A stretch of DNA of 64,000 bases from Lepidostoma basale. Its lineage: Eukaryota; Arthropoda; Insecta; Trichoptera; Lepidostomatidae. How positions within the stretch are numbered: the first letter of the stretch is position 1; each line of letters opens with the position of its first letter. The DNA lies in contig JAHDVF020000208.1 in the NCBI GenBank assembly GCA_022606425.2, forward strand, positions 854,501 to 918,500. Direction: 5' to 3'. The position numbers were made by a program, and so were the translations under genes. The notes beneath the pieces are model-generated. The model did not search any database. It was given only the letters and a program-made list of their open reading frames with translations, and had not been told where the DNA came from. This document shows positions 55,003 to 64,000 of the stretch, piece after piece.

Positions 55003-55335
55003 AATTGTATCTCAATAGAGACGAAGACGCAAACTGGAAACTGAACATGGATGATCAAGGTGTTTACAGGACTTATGACCTGTCATTGGTTGGGTTAAGC
55101 GCACGCTTTATGTAATTAAAACATTCCCCATTCCACCTTTGTTATTGTGATCATGCATGACAAATTTTTGAAAGATGTATATATACTTCAAAATCCATAT
55201 CTATCTTCACGTGTCAGTTTCAGTCAGCCATCTATGTAGATTTGGTTGCACTTGTGAATTTTTCAAGATTAACCTATACAACCGACCCACTAACGCCATC
55301 TATGGAGAATGATTTTCGGCATTAAGCAAACTACC
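55003..55335. mobile_element. Non-autonomous TIR element (copy 2, right end decayed)
   Basis: The left 150 bases match the element at 2318: AATTGTATCTCAATAGAGAC, GGTGTTTACAGGACTTATGA, CCTGTCATTGGTTGGGTTAA, CATTCCCCATTCC. The right part keeps ACTAACGCCATCTATGGAGA, but the right TIR is largely gone. Confidence 0.8.
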
Positions 55336-56639
55336 TTATTAACACAATGCGAAGGCTGTCGCCTAACATATTGTTAGAAGCCGCTAGGAGTATTATTAAA
55401 GATAATATACGTATTAAAATTTAGATATTATTAAATGTGTGTGATTTCTGCAAGTAGCCTTGGGGAATATTTATTTTTATTTAATTTATGAAGTTTCGCT
55501 ATATATGTAATGAGAAGTTAGCACAGAATTAACTGAATTTCACAATGGAGAATATACAATAGATTGATGAGCGAACAAGAAATTGCTGGAAATTCATGTG
55601 TGGTCAAGAACTATAAATATGTGACTAACGCACCATCAAACAGCGTCCTCCCACGATTTCCTCGCAGTTGTTCCATGACTATATCGAGTCCCTCTCCCAC
55701 TCTGGTCCCTACAGCTCGTCTCTTGGTACCCCCCCATTGTGGTGCCGTGGTTTTGCATTTTATGAATGCGAGCGGAGGTTGTGAAGTGGCGCGAGTTATA
55801 ACCTTTTCGACTTTTATGTTCGGGAGTAAATAGGTATCGAGGGGACGCCTTTGATCATCAAAGCCTTTGTCCCACTCGGCGAAATTTGACGTCTTATTTT
55901 CGATGTCAGGAGATTACTGCTTTGTGAGGTGTGTAATAGAAAATGTAGCTTTTTCGGCTCTGAATAACTTGAAACGAATCATTCGATAAATAATTATTGT
56001 TTCTGATTTTATCTATTGCATCGAGTAAATAGGATAGAACAATAATGCAATTTGTACACATACCAGTATTAAAAAAATAATTCTACCAAAAATATATATT
56101 GATTATATTGAGAATAATATTTTTGAAAACATTCAATGTATAATATGAACAAGATGAAACACGTACACTTGCGTATACACAACTGCATCGATGCTATATC
56201 AAACTGGATGATTTCAAATAAACTTAAATTAAATCCATCATTAATAGAATTTCTTCGATTGCTTATAAGAAACGTCAACACGTACTTTAAAAAAAAAGTC
56301 TGATACCATAGATTTAAAACAATGATATTGGAATTTATTTTTAATATCTTCAATGTGAGCAGAAAATAGCTCATTATAATGAAGAAGAAATCTGGTCGTG
56401 TCCAGAATCTTGAACCCAAGTCCCCTAGATTAGATTTGTCCCTTAGATCACCACCCGATTGGTCAGTAACCCAGTATCTACATCCTACATAGACATTTAT
56501 CCTAGAAATTCGATAAAAAAATCTTTTTGTCCATCTAGTTATTAAATTAAATCACTGATCAATAAAACAGTAGTCAATACTTTCTTAGGTTTAAGGGACT
56601 TCAGATCTATAAAAATAAATATTCCCGTAAGCAGTTTTA
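55336..56639. other. Intergenic stretch
   Basis: A less AT-rich block at 55630-55860 holds part of a plus-strand frame (89 codons, MMSEQEIAGNSCVVKNYKYV...) of unknown nature. No repeat recognised elsewhere; the rest is AT-rich. Confidence 0.3.
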
Positions 56640-56770
56640 AAACACGGATTAATTCCTTTGTCATATCACGAATAAAGTATTGCAATGGAATCCACGATAA
56701 TATTCTAAAAGAGCAAATTAATAAACTCCAGTCTGCATTCAATGCGGCAGCAAGACTGATAAAGAGTGTG
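56640..56770 (+). mobile_element. CR1/L2-like LINE reverse-transcriptase relic
   Basis: With one or two frame repairs the plus strand gives SRIKYCNGIP..., ILKEQINKLQSAFNAAARLI. The SR-x-(D/K)YCN and LQ-x-x-x-NAAARL-x blocks are the well-known region after the RT palm in CR1/L2-type LINEs. Only this short piece is recognisable. Confidence 0.6.
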
Positions 56771-57794
56771 CCGAATAGTTTTTATTTAATGCCCTTCTGC
56801 CCGATCTCCAAAACGAGAACTTAAACAAAACATGAACATTTTCTGGAACGAATAATTCTTACTCTCCGAGCTAGCCTCCTACTCACGTCTATTTAAAAAA
56901 TGTAACTTTTTATACGCTGTTTTATTTTTAAATTAAAGCGTTTGTATTATTTCTTTTTTATTAGGTAATTTTAACAAATTGTATTGCACTAGTAAAATAT
57001 CTACAAACTTTTCTCGTTAGCGGGAAAAACTCCGTTGAAACGCGGTAGTCCCTATACCCGGCAAGGGTGTAAATTAAATGTTTTTGTTTTACATATAACT
57101 TGAAAAACTATTTATATTTTAATTAGTTCCATTTTGTTTAATATATAATAATTAAGTTCTCACCTGTGTGGTTAACATTTGAGAATTTCATAATAAAATG
57201 TAAGAAATTTCCCTTTGATATCAACCTTTGTGTACAAAATTACCTATTTGCACATTTTGCTCCATTCTGAAAATACTTGAAAATTTAATATAAGGGAGCA
57301 TAAACGCACAGGTAGTTAAAAAGATCTCGACGCCGGCTCGAACAATACATTGTAATTTGCATAATCGCTTACCCGCCATACTTCATACCAGTAAAAGGGC
57401 GGCACTTTCAACGCTTACAAATACCTAGGAAACATCTTCTCCTCCGGGCACAATGGATTGTTAATAAGTCCCTAGTATTCCAGCCCTCTTCTGCCCTTGC
57501 GAAGTCTTAAGGGGGTGTAAACATACGCGGGAGCCCTACAGCGGTGTCCCGCTATGCGTTCGCACCGGTTCGCGCGAATCGGCTGTTTCCAACAATACTT
57601 AGCAATCAGAAATGTGAGACTCACCTATGATATATGTAGATAATAAAACTCGTTTAACATCAGTAAGAAAACACATGACATGACGCTTATGATTCTTAAT
57701 GACATTTACAAAAAATGTTCATGAAAAGTATTTTACTGGTAAAGTTCAGTAATAAAAAAAACTTTTTAATATACACGTTTTAAATTTGAGTAAT
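56771..57794. other. Intergenic stretch
   Basis: GC-richer patches lie at 57010-57070 and 57330-57600 (CCTACAGCGGTGTCCCGCTA, GTTCGCACCGGTTCGCGCG). No ORF or repeat recognised. Confidence 0.3.
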
Positions 57795-58150
57795 GGATTA
57801 TTTATTGAAAGGGACATGCATGGAATAACCTTGAGGGACAAATTTAGAAACGAATTTATTCGACAACAAACCAAGGTGACTGAGGTGGCTCTACGGATAG
57901 GCGGGCTGGAGTAGCGGTGGGCTGGCCATATACGAGTATGTCGGAGAATCGAGAGCCGATGGGGAAGACGCGTTCTGAAGTGGAGACCGCATACAGGATT
58001 CCGTAGAGTTGGACGTCCCCCTGCCCGCTGCACCAACGATCTGAAGAGGATTGCTGGACATGGATGGATGGGAGCGGCAATGGATAGAGGGCGGTGGCGG
58101 GCTTTGGGAGAGGCCTACATTCAGCAGTGGAAGACAGATGGCTGATGATG
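57795..58150 (+). mobile_element. LINE type F (copy 2), 5'-truncated
   Basis: Plus strand with stops and one frameshift: RDMHGITLRDKFRN, TKVTEVALRIGGLE, RWAGHI, MSENRWG, WRPHTGFRRVGRPPARCTND, RIAGHGWMGAAMDRGRWRAL, GEAYIQQWKTDG-stop, then GATGATG. It shares the overall layout of copy 1 at 25255, including the GATGATG 3' end, but is clearly diverged and may be a separate subfamily. Confidence 0.83.
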
Positions 58151-58186
58151 GTGTTGGTTATTAATTATTTTTGTATACATTATATT

Positions 58187-58652
58187 AGTGCCTAATTACA
58201 GATAATTTAAAAAAACGGTGGATACGTATAACATAAATTAAATAAACACAAAAGTCCGGATCGTCCATGTCAACATGTGTAACATCGAAAAAAACATTAT
58301 GTGTTATTACATTATGTGCTAAATTTAAAAAACGGCGAATTCGTGGAACATAAATTAAATAGACAATATGTGCACCATCTAAAAAGAACATTTTGTGTTA
58401 AATTATTTTTATTTTGTTATTTTATTTTATATCATTGTATTTTATATTATTTGTTTTAGATTTATTTTGTGGGTGTCGGGCGATCGAAGTGTGCGCGGGA
58501 GATGCCTATTGGTGGCGATGAGGTTCGCAACCCATCACACCGCGGAGCGAAAAGAGAAGAATGGAGTGCCGCATCAGTAAAAGTGTGACAATCCATTCTT
58601 TCTGCCTACCCTTTCGGGGAGACGGCGTGATGGTTAGTTAGTTAGTTAGTTA
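58187..58652 (+). mobile_element. Composite element with LINE-A tail (copy 3, dimeric 5' part)
   Basis: Nearly collinear with copy 2: AGTGCCTAATTACAGATAAT start, unit 1 (ACGGTGGATACGTATAAC, CACAAAAGTCCGGATCGTCC), unit 2 (ACGGCGAATTCGTGGAAC), T-rich block, GCGATCGAAGTGTGCGCG, then an 11-base or so deletion in ACCGCG[..]GAGCG and the LINE-A end GACGGCGTGATGG with four GTTA units. It lies 36 bases after a LINE type F copy. Confidence 0.82.
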
Positions 58653-58925
58653 CATTATATTATTTTAATATTCGACGTGTTAAATTCTATCGCCTCTTAT
58701 ACGAATATTTTTTTTTAATAAATTTGTTTTGTCGTTCAACGAAGCTCTTCGTAAAGCGGAAGCTCAGCTTATAAAAGAACTTCTGAGAACTCGTTATCTT
58801 GACCTCAGATATAATAGGTTAATCTTTTTCACATAATCAGTACTGCGATAAGGGAGGATCTCCAAAATTTTAACTACAAGGTGCCTCTTGTATATATGTG
58901 ATATCTAATGTATAAACCTATTTTT

Positions 58926-59202
58926 CAAATCAAATAAAATCAAATCAATTCATTTTCTCAAAAGATATTACAGACAACAATTTTAGTTTAAGGCATCTAT
59001 TGAGAACAGGTAAAACATAAAAATATATAATACCAGGAACGCATGAGAAATGGTTCGAGATTAGGAATACAAGGTATTCTCCAAAATCAAGAGTATTTGT
59101 CTTATGAAAGTACTTTCACGAATATGAAAGACGTCGATCTCCGAAGCGATCATGTTCAGCAGTTTGGTTGCTCTCCCCACCGGCATCACCAGAGGCAGGT
59201 TG
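58926..59202 (-). mobile_element. LINE type K 3'-end fragment (copy 2)
   Basis: Minus strand: NLPLVMPVGRATKLLNM, IASEIDVFHIRESTFIRQIL and LILENTLYS-stop, then the 3' UTR GTTCTCAATAGATGCCTTAA and a TGATTTGATTTTATTTGATT tail. Matches 61515-61806 closely. Confidence 0.87.
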
Positions 59203-59967
59203 ATATGTTAATAATGTTTTTTTTAATTATTTATATTTATAGCAATATGCGTATTTAAGGTAGTTCAATAGAGAAAATACGAAAATTCGAAAAAATATGT
59301 ATTATCATTTGTCAGTTGTTATGATAGTAGATAGAACTCAGTAGCGAATATTCTGAGGGTACATCACTAAGGCCCTAGTCAGTTCCTATGCAATTTATGA
59401 AAAACCTCATATATCAAGAGTTGTAATCTTACAAAAGCACTTTCGTGTTCTGCAGAGGCTAGCGAGCCAACTTTAAGGTTAGGGAAGGACCGGGTACACG
59501 CGTAATAGAAATGTTTCATAACCGGAGGATATTAATGGCAATTTTATACACCGAATGAAATATAGAACACGCCGAAACCAATTTCATGGAAATTTAACGG
59601 GCTCTATAAATTGAAGGCTACTTTGTTTGTACGCCAAACCACACGTTCGACTGTTACCTCTCGAATAGGTGAATGGATCGGATTAGCTCTGTTTTATATT
59701 TGTTCGCCTGCGTTTAATTATTTATCCAGTTGTACAAACAATTAAAAACTTTAAATGGAATACATTTTGTGCACAAGTGTAACTACTTTTTAATCTGAAT
59801 TCATTTTGCTCACATTAAAAGTTAAACCAAACTGTTATTCCGTGAAACCACGTGTTTTTCTGTAAAATTAACTAAGTTCAATTTATTAATGAACATTATC
59901 GATTTCCAAAACTTTTTTCATATCGAGAACATTAAAAATATAAACGTTATAATGTGTTGAAAATTTA
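59203..59967. other. Intergenic stretch
   Basis: No gene recognised. 59450-59700 is slightly less AT-rich. Confidence 0.3.
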
Positions 59968-60200
59968 TGGTTTCTTGAACAGTGATATAAAACTGTATAT
60001 TAAATAATTAATACGAATGAAAACGTTTGTTTTCTAGAAATTTAAATATATTTTATTTGAATCGCCTGTTGAAGGCATTATCAAAAAGACATTTGATACT
60101 GCCTTCAACAGGCGGAACATGTCATTAACATAAAATATAATCAAACCTCTAGAAAACAGACGTTTTCATTCGTATTAATTATTTTATTTCAATTCGGCTT
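59968..60200. mobile_element. Foldback MITE, TTAATACGAATG family (copy 7, complete arms)
   Basis: Flank TTTCTTGAACAGTGATATAA, tip TTAATACGAATGAAAACGTT, TGTTTTCTAGAA, centre GCCTGTTGAAGGCATTATCA / TGATACTGCCTTCAACAGGC, right arm CTAGAAAACAGACGTTTTCA and CGTATTAATTATT. Both arms and the central dyad are intact. Confidence 0.87.
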
Positions 60201-60544
60201 ATTAATCCTTGAACTTTGGGTATATACATGTATAATACTTAGCTTATCTATTTATCTATTATACCTACCCCGACTTCGACCTGGAAAAGTTACGGAACAA
60301 TGTCCTCATTGTTTCCCAAAGTTCAGGAGAATTTTCAATAGAAAGTCAAATGTTTGCTTTCCATTTGATCTCAATAGCTAATAGAGAAATTCACTGCGGA
60401 GTTTTCTCGAGGGTTAGTTCTTATAAAGTTTTCTATATTTTTTTTTACGAAAAATAATGTTAACTATTATTACAACTAGTATGTATCTGTTGACACAGAC
60501 AGATAAAATCTAAATTAATTTAGAAATATGTCAATTATATCTAA
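60201..60544. other. Unannotated stretch
   Basis: No feature recognised. Confidence 0.3.
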
Positions 60545-60670
60545 ACAGGATTAGTAGTAGCAAGGAAGATGCCTCCCCGTGTGGTGTTACTATACATATA
60601 ACACCCGGCACCCCTGAAAACACCACGAAGTCGGCTAAACCTTCCACTACAATGGCAAAAGATGAAAAAT
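60545..60670 (-). repeat. Dispersed repeat N (copy 2, uninterrupted)
   Basis: Minus strand: TTTTGCCATTGTAGTGGAAG, GTTTAGCCGACTTCGTGGTG, GGGGTGCCGGGTGTTATATG, AACACCACACGGGGAGGCAT, CTTCCTTGCTAC. It provides the empty-site version of the region split by the LINE at 11988. Read in one frame it gives CHCSGRFSRLRGVFRGAGCY, similar to copy 3, but coding is unproven. Confidence 0.75.
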
Positions 60671-61042
60671 ATTATCCTTTTGGGGGTTACTATTACAAAA
60701 CTAGTTTGCATTGAGAAGACAAAAGAAAACTTTTCATTTTTTCTGTTCTTGAGACCATTTTTAGACAATATAAAGTTTTGCGAGAAACTAAGCAGTTTTA
60801 TAAACCTTATTATTTAAAATATTTTGAATTACAAGTTAATTTATTAAACAATTATAGCTCTTTAAACCACATACAGTTAAAGTTTTAAGCAATCGATCAT
60901 TTTAATATTGAAGAAATCAAAGGATAATACGATTAATAACTCTATAAAACTATGACTTACAGATTATAATGCGATAGAAGATTACAAAAATCCTAGAATG
61001 TATGTTTTAAAATAAATAAAGCGTTATATACGCGTGTCACGA
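60671..61042. other. Unannotated AT-rich stretch
   Basis: No feature recognised. Confidence 0.3.
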
Positions 61043-61275
61043 ATACATGCACTGGATTTAAAGGGGTTATAGTGGTCTTGAACGTCGTCTGCGGTGGTAC
61101 GATCTTCTGAGCAGGAGGGACGATGAATACATCGTCCACAAGGCCCTGTAACTGGAAGATGGAAGGAGGCGACCGGGTCGGCCTCTTGCAACGTGGATGT
61201 CCACAATTAAAGGCCTATGGGCGCTGGGACTGGACTTGACGGAGCCGTATTAGGAGAGCCGACCCTAAATAACGG
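61043..61275 (+). mobile_element. LINE type J C-terminal fragment
   Basis: Plus strand: ERRLRWYDLLSRRDDEYI, VHKAL, LEDGRRRPGRPLATWMSTI, LWALGLDLTEPY, then stops. The RLRWYDxLxRR, GRRRPGRPxxTW pattern is a LINE C-terminal tail. It directly abuts the type K fragment. Confidence 0.65.
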
Positions 61276-61278
61276 GAA

Positions 61279-61806
61279 ATGGCCAAGCGAAAGAAAGGTT
61301 TAAAGTGGCTCTATCGCACGGCATTTCTTTTGGGAATGCTCGGAACCAATTCTCTACAGCTTCGAAGAGATGGACATCTAATTACCCATTTCTTTAGATT
61401 AATTAGGGGATACTTCGAGAACTCGGCCGTACTGGAGGGTGTTCGGCTTTTTGTCCCCGATAGATATCTCCGACAGCGACAGCACAGATTGTTTTACCTA
61501 CCGGCTGCCAGAACCAATCTGCCTCTGGTGACACCGGTGGGAAGAGCAATTAGTCTGCTGAACGCGGTCTCCTCGGAGATCGACGTCTTTCATGTTAGTG
61601 AAAGTACGTTCAGAAGGCAAATACTCTTAATTCTGGAGAGTATCCTGTCTTCCTAATGTTGAACCATCTCTTATGCGTTTCTGGTAGTATACTATATATA
61701 ATATATTATTTTACCTGTTCTCAATAGATGCCTTAAAAATAAATTTTGTAATGTCTGTTGATGAAATAAACTGATTTGATTTGATTTGATTTGATTTGAT
61801 TTGAAA
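61279..61806 (+). mobile_element. LINE type K, 5'-truncated, (TGATT)n tail
   Basis: A plus-strand frame of 125 codons (61279-61656): LRRDGHLITHFFRLIRGYFE, VRLFVPDRYLRQRQHRLFY, LPAARTNLPLVTPVGRAI, SLLNAVSSEIDVFHVSEST, then stop. The pattern VPxRxLRxRxxxLFxLPxxRTNxxxxxPxxRxxxLLN is the post-RT tail of Jockey/CR1-type non-LTR elements. The 3' UTR includes GTTCTCAATAGATGCCTTAA and ends with tandem TGATT units at 61771-61803. The copy at 58926 confirms the 3' end. Upstream RT domain absent. Confidence 0.88.
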
Positions 61807-62619
61807 GTGGTTTTTGTACTAACGAACAATGTTTAGAAAAATGCATGTATGTAGGACTGTAGGTACTATTATATATTACTAGTATATATTGGTTACAAGC
61901 AACATGTGTCCGAGGATATTTCTAGGAACTATTGGTTTTCAATGTCTCATTACAGAATGATGAATGAAGAGAAAAGCTGATAGCGTGAACTCGATAGGAG
62001 GTCAATAAATAAATCTTCCCTTACAAGGAGAGATAAGGAGAGTAGGAACAGTTGTTTACAAGTCTTGTAACGAGCGGCGGTCGCCTGGACCACTGAGGAG
62101 AGGGGAACACCGGGAATATGATTGTCTTTCTCACGATGTACTCGTTAGCTTATAACGGCGCATTATCTGATGTGTCATAGGGACAGCTTCACTATCATTA
62201 GTGGTCTCTCTCTAAGGCGGCTTCTAGAATGGGTACTCCAATAAAATGTATACAATAAAAAAAACTAACAAAACGCCTTTATTCACAATCTATTTTCAAT
62301 TCAAAAACGAAACTATGATTCTAACTTTCAAAAAACGCGTAGAATGTAATAAGTGTTTTATTTTTATTTAAAGAAACAACTTATATACACCACAACCGAT
62401 ATACAACGTGAAAAATAATCGATATTTGGCAATAAAATGTATTTTAACAAATGTTTAATTGGTTGCATTGTATAGTAAAATTTTAGAGTTTTTAACAATA
62501 CGATATCACGGAATTAGTTACTACAGTTAACGAGAATACAATGCCATTCTTCTTCTTCTTCGTGTCAATGACAAGCTAGTCTTACATATCTTCAGAAATG
62601 TCCTTAAAATGGTATTTTA
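61807..62619. other. Intergenic stretch
   Basis: No gene recognised. 62040-62230 is a less AT-rich patch without repeat matches. Confidence 0.3.
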
Positions 62620-62730
62620 CCCCCTTTCTTACTTGCCATTGTGGTGGAAGGTTTGACCGACTTCATGTCGTTTCCAAGGGTGCCGGGTGTTATAGTAACA
62701 CTACGAATGAAGGCATTTCCTTGCCATTTA
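62620..62730 (+). repeat. Dispersed repeat N (copy 3)
   Basis: Plus strand: CTTGCCATTGTGGTGGAAGG, TTTGACCGACTTCATGTCG, GGGTGCCGGGTGTTATAGTA, ACACTACGAATGAAGGCATT, TCCTTGCC. Collinear with copy 2 and with the outer parts of copy 1. Confidence 0.75.
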
Positions 62731-62835
62731 TTTGTAATATGTGTAAATAATATTTTGATGATAAAATGAGTCATTTGTAAAAGTTTTATTTGGGACAAAA
62801 GCTATAACGTGTTGATAAATGTGACTTATAGAATC

Positions 62836-63128
62836 AAAATGTGACATGTCCACTTTTCATAGTTTAGAGATAATCGTGAAAATGTGTTTATTTGTGAAAT
62901 GAATTGATGGAAGCGTTTGTTTTATTCTATTTACATTTTAACGGTTGAAATAATTCCTTTCAAAACATTAAAAATAGTTTGCCTAGCTCAATTTTCAATA
63001 AATTTACGATTCTTATTTGGATCTGTCACTTTTTGAAAGTAAAGTACGGATTTGTCATATTTTGATATTAACCGCTTGGGATTTGTCACATTTTGCTACC
63101 AAATAGTGACGATCTGCCATCTTCTTGT
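62836..63128. repeat. Degenerate ~30-bp-period array of GGATTTGTCACATTTTG
   Basis: Four direct units begin at 63019 (GGATCTGTCACTTTTTG), 63048 (GGATTTGTCATATTTTG), 63079 (GGATTTGTCACATTTTG) and 63110 (CGATCTGCCATCTTCTTG), 29-31 bases apart. An inverted unit (TCAAAATGTGACATGTCC) lies at 62836-62853. This pattern resembles a short satellite or the subterminal binding repeats of a DNA transposon. It lies on the 3' side of the minus-strand ORF at the window edge. Confidence 0.6.
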
Positions 63129-63482
63129 AATGCCATGGGTGCAGCTTTAAACTAGAAAAAATAGGTTTATTATGGATTAATACAAAAATAAAAGATTTTT
63201 TTTAATAAAGGGAAAACATATTTTTAATTTCAAAATAAACATAGTAGGTACCTCCTATTGGTAACGTCAGTAGACATCACAATAAACAATACAAATACAA
63301 AACTTAACATACCTACACATTAAATAATTAGTACAATTTTTTTTTCATACCAAATGTTTGCATAGCATAATTCGTTTACTAGAAAGTTGGCAAAGAACAT
63401 TAAAATGTATGCAAATTAAATAAAAATGTACTAAAATAGTAAGTATAATAAAAAAGAAAATACTTTTCAAAAATGATTTAAG
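63129..63482. other. AT-rich spacer
   Basis: No feature recognised between the array and the stop codon of the minus-strand ORF. A clear AATAAA for the minus strand is not singled out. Confidence 0.3.
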
Positions 63483-64000
63483 CTATACCATGAGGTCGCT
63501 TATTTCTTCAATTGTTGTACAAAATAATTCCGTGTCTTCTTCAGTTTCCGCATCTTCTATGTCTTGAAAATTATCAATGATGTTTTTGTAATACAGTAAG
63601 CACTCAAAATTTCTCCAATTATCTCCATAGTGCTTAGTGATTAGATTGTTTACATCTTTAACTTTTTCTTTTTTAATTTTTGCAGTTTTATTTAACTGAA
63701 TGGGGATAATTTGGCTCGGCGATGTCTTGGATTTAAATATTTTTTTGGACATACACAAATCAACTTTATAATGAGCCTCTCCAGCAACTGTTATTACACC
63801 AGACATATTTTTAGTTAATATAAACCTTTTGGTAGGTGCAAATTTAAAATGCCACTGACTTGGAGGTTTAAGAATCCCCTGTATGGCAGACTTCCAGTCA
63901 AAAATGTTCACTTCAGTCCCCAGCTTGTGTACCTTTCCATGCTCTTTAAAAATGTTATAGTAGTCTTCTGGATCTACAATTATTTCCTTCATCTTTATTT
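63483..64000 (-). CDS. Unrecognised protein, C-terminal part, runs off the window
   Basis: The minus-strand frame ends at 63483 and remains open to the right edge. The first Met in view is at 63992 (169 codons), but the codons before it are also open, so the true start may lie outside or in an upstream exon. Visible sequence: MKEIIVDPEDYYNIFKEHGK, then EVNIFDWKSAIQGILKPPSQ, WHFKFAPTKRF, GEAHYKVDLCMSKKI, a Lys-rich stretch (KTAKIKKEKVKDVNNLI), TKHYGDNWRNFECLLYYKNI and an acidic tail (EDAETEEDTELF). No signal peptide or membrane span. I do not assign a domain. The layout (WHF-F....KRF, then basic linker, then KHYGxNW) gives me the impression of proteins that occur in many copies in moth genomes, which would suggest a mobile-element gene; that is from memory and uncertain. 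No frameshift or internal stop, unlike every LINE copy here. Confidence 0.6.
   Translation of the reverse strand, partial: IKMKEIIVDPEDYYNIFKEHGKVHKLGTEVNIFDWKSAIQGILKPPSQWHFKFAPTKRFILTKNMSGVITVAGEAHYKVDLCMSKKIFKSKTSPSQIIPIQLNKTAKIKKEKVKDVNNLITKHYGDNWRNFECLLYYKNIIDNFQDIEDAETEEDTELFCTTIEEISDLMV

Noticed and set aside
61024..61206. Minus-strand 60-codon frame with HRPSCSEDRTTADD
   Set aside because: Shadow of the LINE type J C-terminal frame on the plus strand.

Overview
The window looks like AT-rich insect DNA, most probably lepidopteran. The first two coding blocks are the last two exons of an imaginal disc growth factor (IDGF) gene, and the repeats include a tRNA-type SINE, many 5'-truncated non-LTR retrotransposon (LINE) fragments and foldback elements of the sort common in moth and butterfly genomes. 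The order-level call is an inference from the IDGF C-terminus and repeat style.

Layout. Positions 82-1328 hold the IDGF 3' end (two exons, one intron carrying a LINE fragment), followed by a poly(A) signal at 1427. From there to about 63.4 kb I find no intact host gene. The rest is a repeat-rich gene desert. A single LINE family, called LINE-A here, contributes 13 5'-truncated pieces on both strands. All cover the C-terminal end of the reverse-transcriptase ORF and finish in a (TTAG)n-type tail. About eight other LINE 3'-end types are represented by one to four copies each. A composite non-autonomous element (5495, 38727, 58187) ends in the same roughly 50 bases as LINE-A. Five SINE copies have recognisable A and B boxes. 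One pogo/Tigger-like DNA transposon relic (16363-17247) carries a SINE. Several foldback or terminal-inverted-repeat families are present, including a seven-member family with the tip TTAATACGAATGAAAACGTC and a 256-bp near-perfect palindrome at 22139-22394.

Nested insertions can be read directly: a SINE in LINE-A (36784-37007), a SINE in the pogo relic, and a LINE in a dispersed repeat (11988-12550, 11-bp target-site duplication, with two related uninterrupted copies elsewhere in the window). The right edge (63483-64000, minus strand) carries an unrecognised open frame of at least 169 codons. It lies near a degenerate four-unit, roughly 30-bp-period array and may belong to an unclassified mobile element.

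Between repeats, short GC- and CpG-richer islands (for example near 13.2, 21.6, 34.3 and 48.4 kb) interrupt the AT-rich background. They do not resemble other sequence in the window and could be regulatory, but nothing here proves it. I did not find an obvious new multi-gene biological system. The most interesting signals are the LINE/composite 3'-tail sharing, the snap-back duplications, the giant palindrome and the right-edge ORF with its array.
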